Shown here piece after piece: positions 62,398 to 64,000 of a DNA stretch of 64,000 bases; the first letter of the stretch is position 1, and every line of letters begins with the position of its first letter. The stretch spans positions 310,001 through 374,000 of the forward strand of contig CAYNRE010000055.1 of assembly GCA_964399535.1 (NCBI GenBank), written 5' to 3'. The notes under the pieces were generated by a model, which was not told the origin of the DNA, did not search any database, and was given only the letters and a program-made list of their open reading frames with translations. Both the position numbers and the translations under genes were made by a program. This stretch comes from CAYNRE01 sp964399535 (lineage in GTDB: Bacteria > Planctomycetota > Planctomycetia > Pirellulales > CAYNRE01).

Positions 62398-62688
62398 CGT
62401 GCGGAGCTTGGCTCCGCACGTGGTGAGATTGAAACGGGCCACGACGGCATATTTCAACAGACCGCTAGCCGAAGTCGCCCTGCCTGGAGAACCGAATCGC
62501 AAGAATGGCAGCCGGCCTGTGACAGGCTGGCCGCCTTTGACCGACCGCAACCGTAAGGGAGCCAGCGCCCCGGACCCGCACCGTGCACCCCTGCCGTTTT
62601 GCCCGCGGTGCAACCGGGGTACCCCTTACGTCAGACCGCCGCTGTGCTCGGCCGATCATGCTCCGGCCAGCGCGGCGGCGGTTTTTTT
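62398..62688 (+). ncRNA. Candidate structured non-coding RNA
   Basis: Three independent structures occur in order. First is a perfect 10-bp hairpin, CGTGCGGAGC (62398-62407) with GCTCCGCACG (62411-62420). Second is a 9-bp hairpin with one G-U pair, 62511-62519 with 62523-62531, loop TGA. Third is a coaxial set of three nested helices: CGTAAGGG/CCCTTACG (62552-62559 with 62623-62630), CCCCGG/CCGGGG (62568-62573 with 62614-62619) and GCACCG/CGGTGC (62578-62583 with 62606-62611). A strong intrinsic terminator follows at once. I recognise none of the known classes (RNase P, tmRNA, SRP, 6S, common riboswitches). It could be a separate small RNA or a 3' UTR of the FGE-like gene. No promoter was identified. 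Confidence 0.45.
62636..62688 (+). terminator. Strong intrinsic terminator
   Basis: The left arm 62636-62653 pairs with 62665-62681 over about 17 bp, with two G-U pairs and one bulged C, around an 11-base loop. Seven T residues follow (62682-62688). It is the only textbook rho-independent terminator I found in the window and it lies 320 bases past the nearest upstream stop codon. Confidence 0.8.
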
Positions 62689-62774
62689 GTGCGCCCTGTG
62701 CACGGCTGGCATCGCGGCAACGGGTTGCTCCGGTAGCAGCGCGGTCTGATTCCTATTTGCCGGGCACCGCAACG

Positions 62775-62790
62775 ACCGCTGATCAGCGGT
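62775..62790. promoter_or_regulatory. Perfect 16-bp palindrome
   Basis: ACCGCTGATCAGCGGT is fully self-complementary with no spacer, as in many dimeric regulator sites. It lies between the terminator at 62688 and the ABC gene at 63107, so it could be an operator for that gene. Confidence 0.4.
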
Positions 62791-63106
62791 TCGCCCAAAA
62801 TTCAACTCGGCGCGCCTCTGCGCCTGCCAATTCCGTCCAGCAGCGGGCTCTTCGGCGCCTAGGTGCAGCCGGCAGCCCGACAAGCCGTTCAGCTCCCCCT
62901 CCACGGAGGTGGGCTGTTTTCCGGGGGCTTGTCAAAACCAGGTAACTTCGGCAAAGAGTTCGGATGGGGGGCACTTAACGAAAAGTCCAGATTGTGACGA
63001 TTGTAACGATAGGAGCCGGAGTGGCTCTCCGGTGAGGATGCCCCGGTTCCTGGACCGAATTCGCCGCTCTGGCCGGGGCCAAACGGTTCGCAACTGACGG
63101 AACACC

Positions 63107-64000
63107 ATGTCGCACTCCAGCCAGGTTCCGCCTTTTCGCCGTCTGGTCGGATTGCTTCGGCCCGAACTCCCCGACATCCGGGCGATTGTTATTCTCGCCG
63201 TCGGAATCGCGTTATTTGGGATTGCGACCCCGATTGCGATCGAAGCTCTGGTCAACACGGTGGCCTTCGGCAACCTGTACCAGCCGGTAGTGGTGCTGGC
63301 CGGATTGCTGCTGCTGTGCCTGGGCGCGATTGCGTCGTTGCAGTCGTTGCAGGTTTACCTGGCCGAGATTCTGCAGCGCCGCGTCTTTGTGCGAATGCTG
63401 GGTTTGATTGCTGGCGTGCTTCCCGAGACCCGGGTAGACGAATTTGATTCGCGGTCGGGTCCGGAATTGGTCAATCGGTTTCTCGACATCGCGACGGTGC
63501 AAAAGGTCGTGCCAGCGCTCTTGATCGACGGTTTGTCGATCGTCCTGACGACCTTGGTGAGCATGGTGGTCCTGGCTTTTTATCATCCTTATCTGCTGGG
63601 CTACGACCTGGTCTTGGCCGCGGCGCTCTTCCTGCTGATCTGGGTGCTGGGTCGAAACGCGGCGCAGACGGCGATCGAGGAGTCGGTGGCAAAGTACCGG
63701 GCCACGGCCTGGCTTCAGGAGCTTGCGCGAGTCCCCGAAACCTTTAAAGGAAGCCAGGCCCAGCACTGGGCCCTCGCCCAGGCCGACATTTTGGCGCACG
63801 AGTATCTGGAGGCGCGCACCGATCACTTCCGCATCTTGTTCCGCCAGGTAGTGTGCGGGTTTGGGCTTCAGGCCGTGGCCAGCGTGGCCCTGCTGGGGCT
63901 AGGCGGATTCCTCGTGATTCGCCGTGAGCTGACGCTGGGACAACTCGTGGCGGCCGAGTTTCTGATTACGGCGATTTTGGGGGCAGTCGCCAAACTGGGT
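63107..64000 (+). CDS. ABC exporter membrane domain, N-terminal part
   Basis: The gene runs off the right edge with 298 codons visible. The product has a short polar N-terminus (SHSSQVPPFRRLVGLLRPEL) and at least five membrane helices in the ABC type I exporter pattern: AIVILAVGIALFGIATPIAIEAL, VVVLAGLLLLCLGAIASLQSL, LSIVLTTLVSMVVLAFYHPY and AVASVALLGLGGFLVIRREL. Exporter hallmarks include the long cytoplasmic-loop sequence EVYLAEILQRRVFVRM-like segment near residue 80, and ELTLGQLVAAEFLITAI, typical of the last helices in peptidase-linked exporters. The ATP-binding domain would lie beyond the edge. The substrate is unknown. ATG 63107 has a modest CGGAA site. Confidence 0.82.
   Translation, partial: MSHSSQVPPFRRLVGLLRPELPDIRAIVILAVGIALFGIATPIAIEALVNTVAFGNLYQPVVVLAGLLLLCLGAIASLQSLQVYLAEILQRRVFVRMLGLIAGVLPETRVDEFDSRSGPELVNRFLDIATVQKVVPALLIDGLSIVLTTLVSMVVLAFYHPYLLGYDLVLAAALFLLIWVLGRNAAQTAIEESVAKYRATAWLQELARVPETFKGSQAQHWALAQADILAHEYLEARTDHFRILFRQVVCGFGLQAVASVALLGLGGFLVIRRELTLGQLVAAEFLITAILGAVAKLG

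Larger units (their letters stand above)
62316..63106. other. Intergenic region, 791 bp, with structured RNA candidate
   Basis: No coding frame is convincing. The left half holds the nested hairpins and terminator listed separately. The right half holds a 16-bp palindrome (62775-62790), a further CCGGAG-TGGCT-CTCCGG hairpin near 63015, and the leader of the ABC gene. An ATTGAAAC string at 62428 is isolated and not a CRISPR repeat. Confidence 0.5.

Noticed and set aside
62428..62435. ATTGAAAC, the usual 3' end of CRISPR repeats
   Set aside because: It occurs once, without repeat copies, spacers or cas genes.

Overview
The window is about 64 kb of GC-rich bacterial chromosome, densely coded on both strands. 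I read it as a planctomycete, probably Pirellulales-like. The grounds are family content: a secreted PQQ-type beta-propeller that begins its mature part with DWPQFRGP, a redoxin/cytochrome c/copper monooxygenase fusion, a secreted sulfatase-modifying-factor-like protein, a DevBCA-type exporter, a MarR-linked RND pump and many secreted proteins of unknown function. This assignment is an inference from gene families, not from a marker gene. I see no rRNA, tRNA, insertion sequence, integrase, phage gene or CRISPR array, so this looks like core chromosome.

Layout. 1-3.2 kb: end of hisE, hisG, a Lys-rich unknown and a secreted propeller (+). 3.2-7.2 kb: a membrane-anchored unknown, a D-aminoacylase-like amidohydrolase and a lipoprotein cyclophilin (-). 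7.6-14.7 kb: unknown secreted proteins, two methyltransferases and an M48 protease (+). 14.8-19.5 kb: pyruvate:ferredoxin oxidoreductase (nifJ) followed by a DHOD-like flavoprotein (-), behind a very good sigma-54 promoter match. 19.8-27.5 kb: an ABC exporter operon (-), an MFS carrier (+) and a TolC-like protein (+). 27.6-31 kb: slyX, phhB, a ketosynthase homologue without its catalytic residues and a fatty-acid desaturase. 31.9-34.6 kb: a four-S1-domain protein and an unknown. 34.9-40.5 kb: marR, RND adaptor and RND pump (+). 40.8-48 kb: argH, a secreted helical-repeat protein containing a degenerate receiver domain, a sigma-54 activator without a receiver, a CcsA/HemX-like protein and hemA (+). 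48-50.4 kb: CoA-disulfide reductase-rhodanese (-) and a small four-helix membrane protein (+). 50.3-58.4 kb: an eight-gene cbb3 oxidase operon (-). 59-62.3 kb: a BON protein, the redoxin/cytochrome/monooxygenase fusion and an FGE-like protein (+). 62.4-62.7 kb: a candidate structured RNA ending in an intrinsic terminator. The window ends inside an ABC exporter membrane domain.

How it may fit together. NifJ (low-potential electrons), the cbb3 oxidase (high O2 affinity) and a BON protein each have a GG-N10-GC element close to the sigma-54 consensus, and the window encodes a sigma-54 activator. A low-oxygen regulon is a reasonable hypothesis. The ABC exporter, MFS, TolC and RND genes form an efflux block. 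The most unusual items are the pseudo-receiver next to a receiver-less activator, the catalytically dead ketosynthase, the cbb3 operon whose CcoP position is taken by a diheme lipoprotein with a 14-unit repeat tail, and the structured RNA near 62.5 kb.
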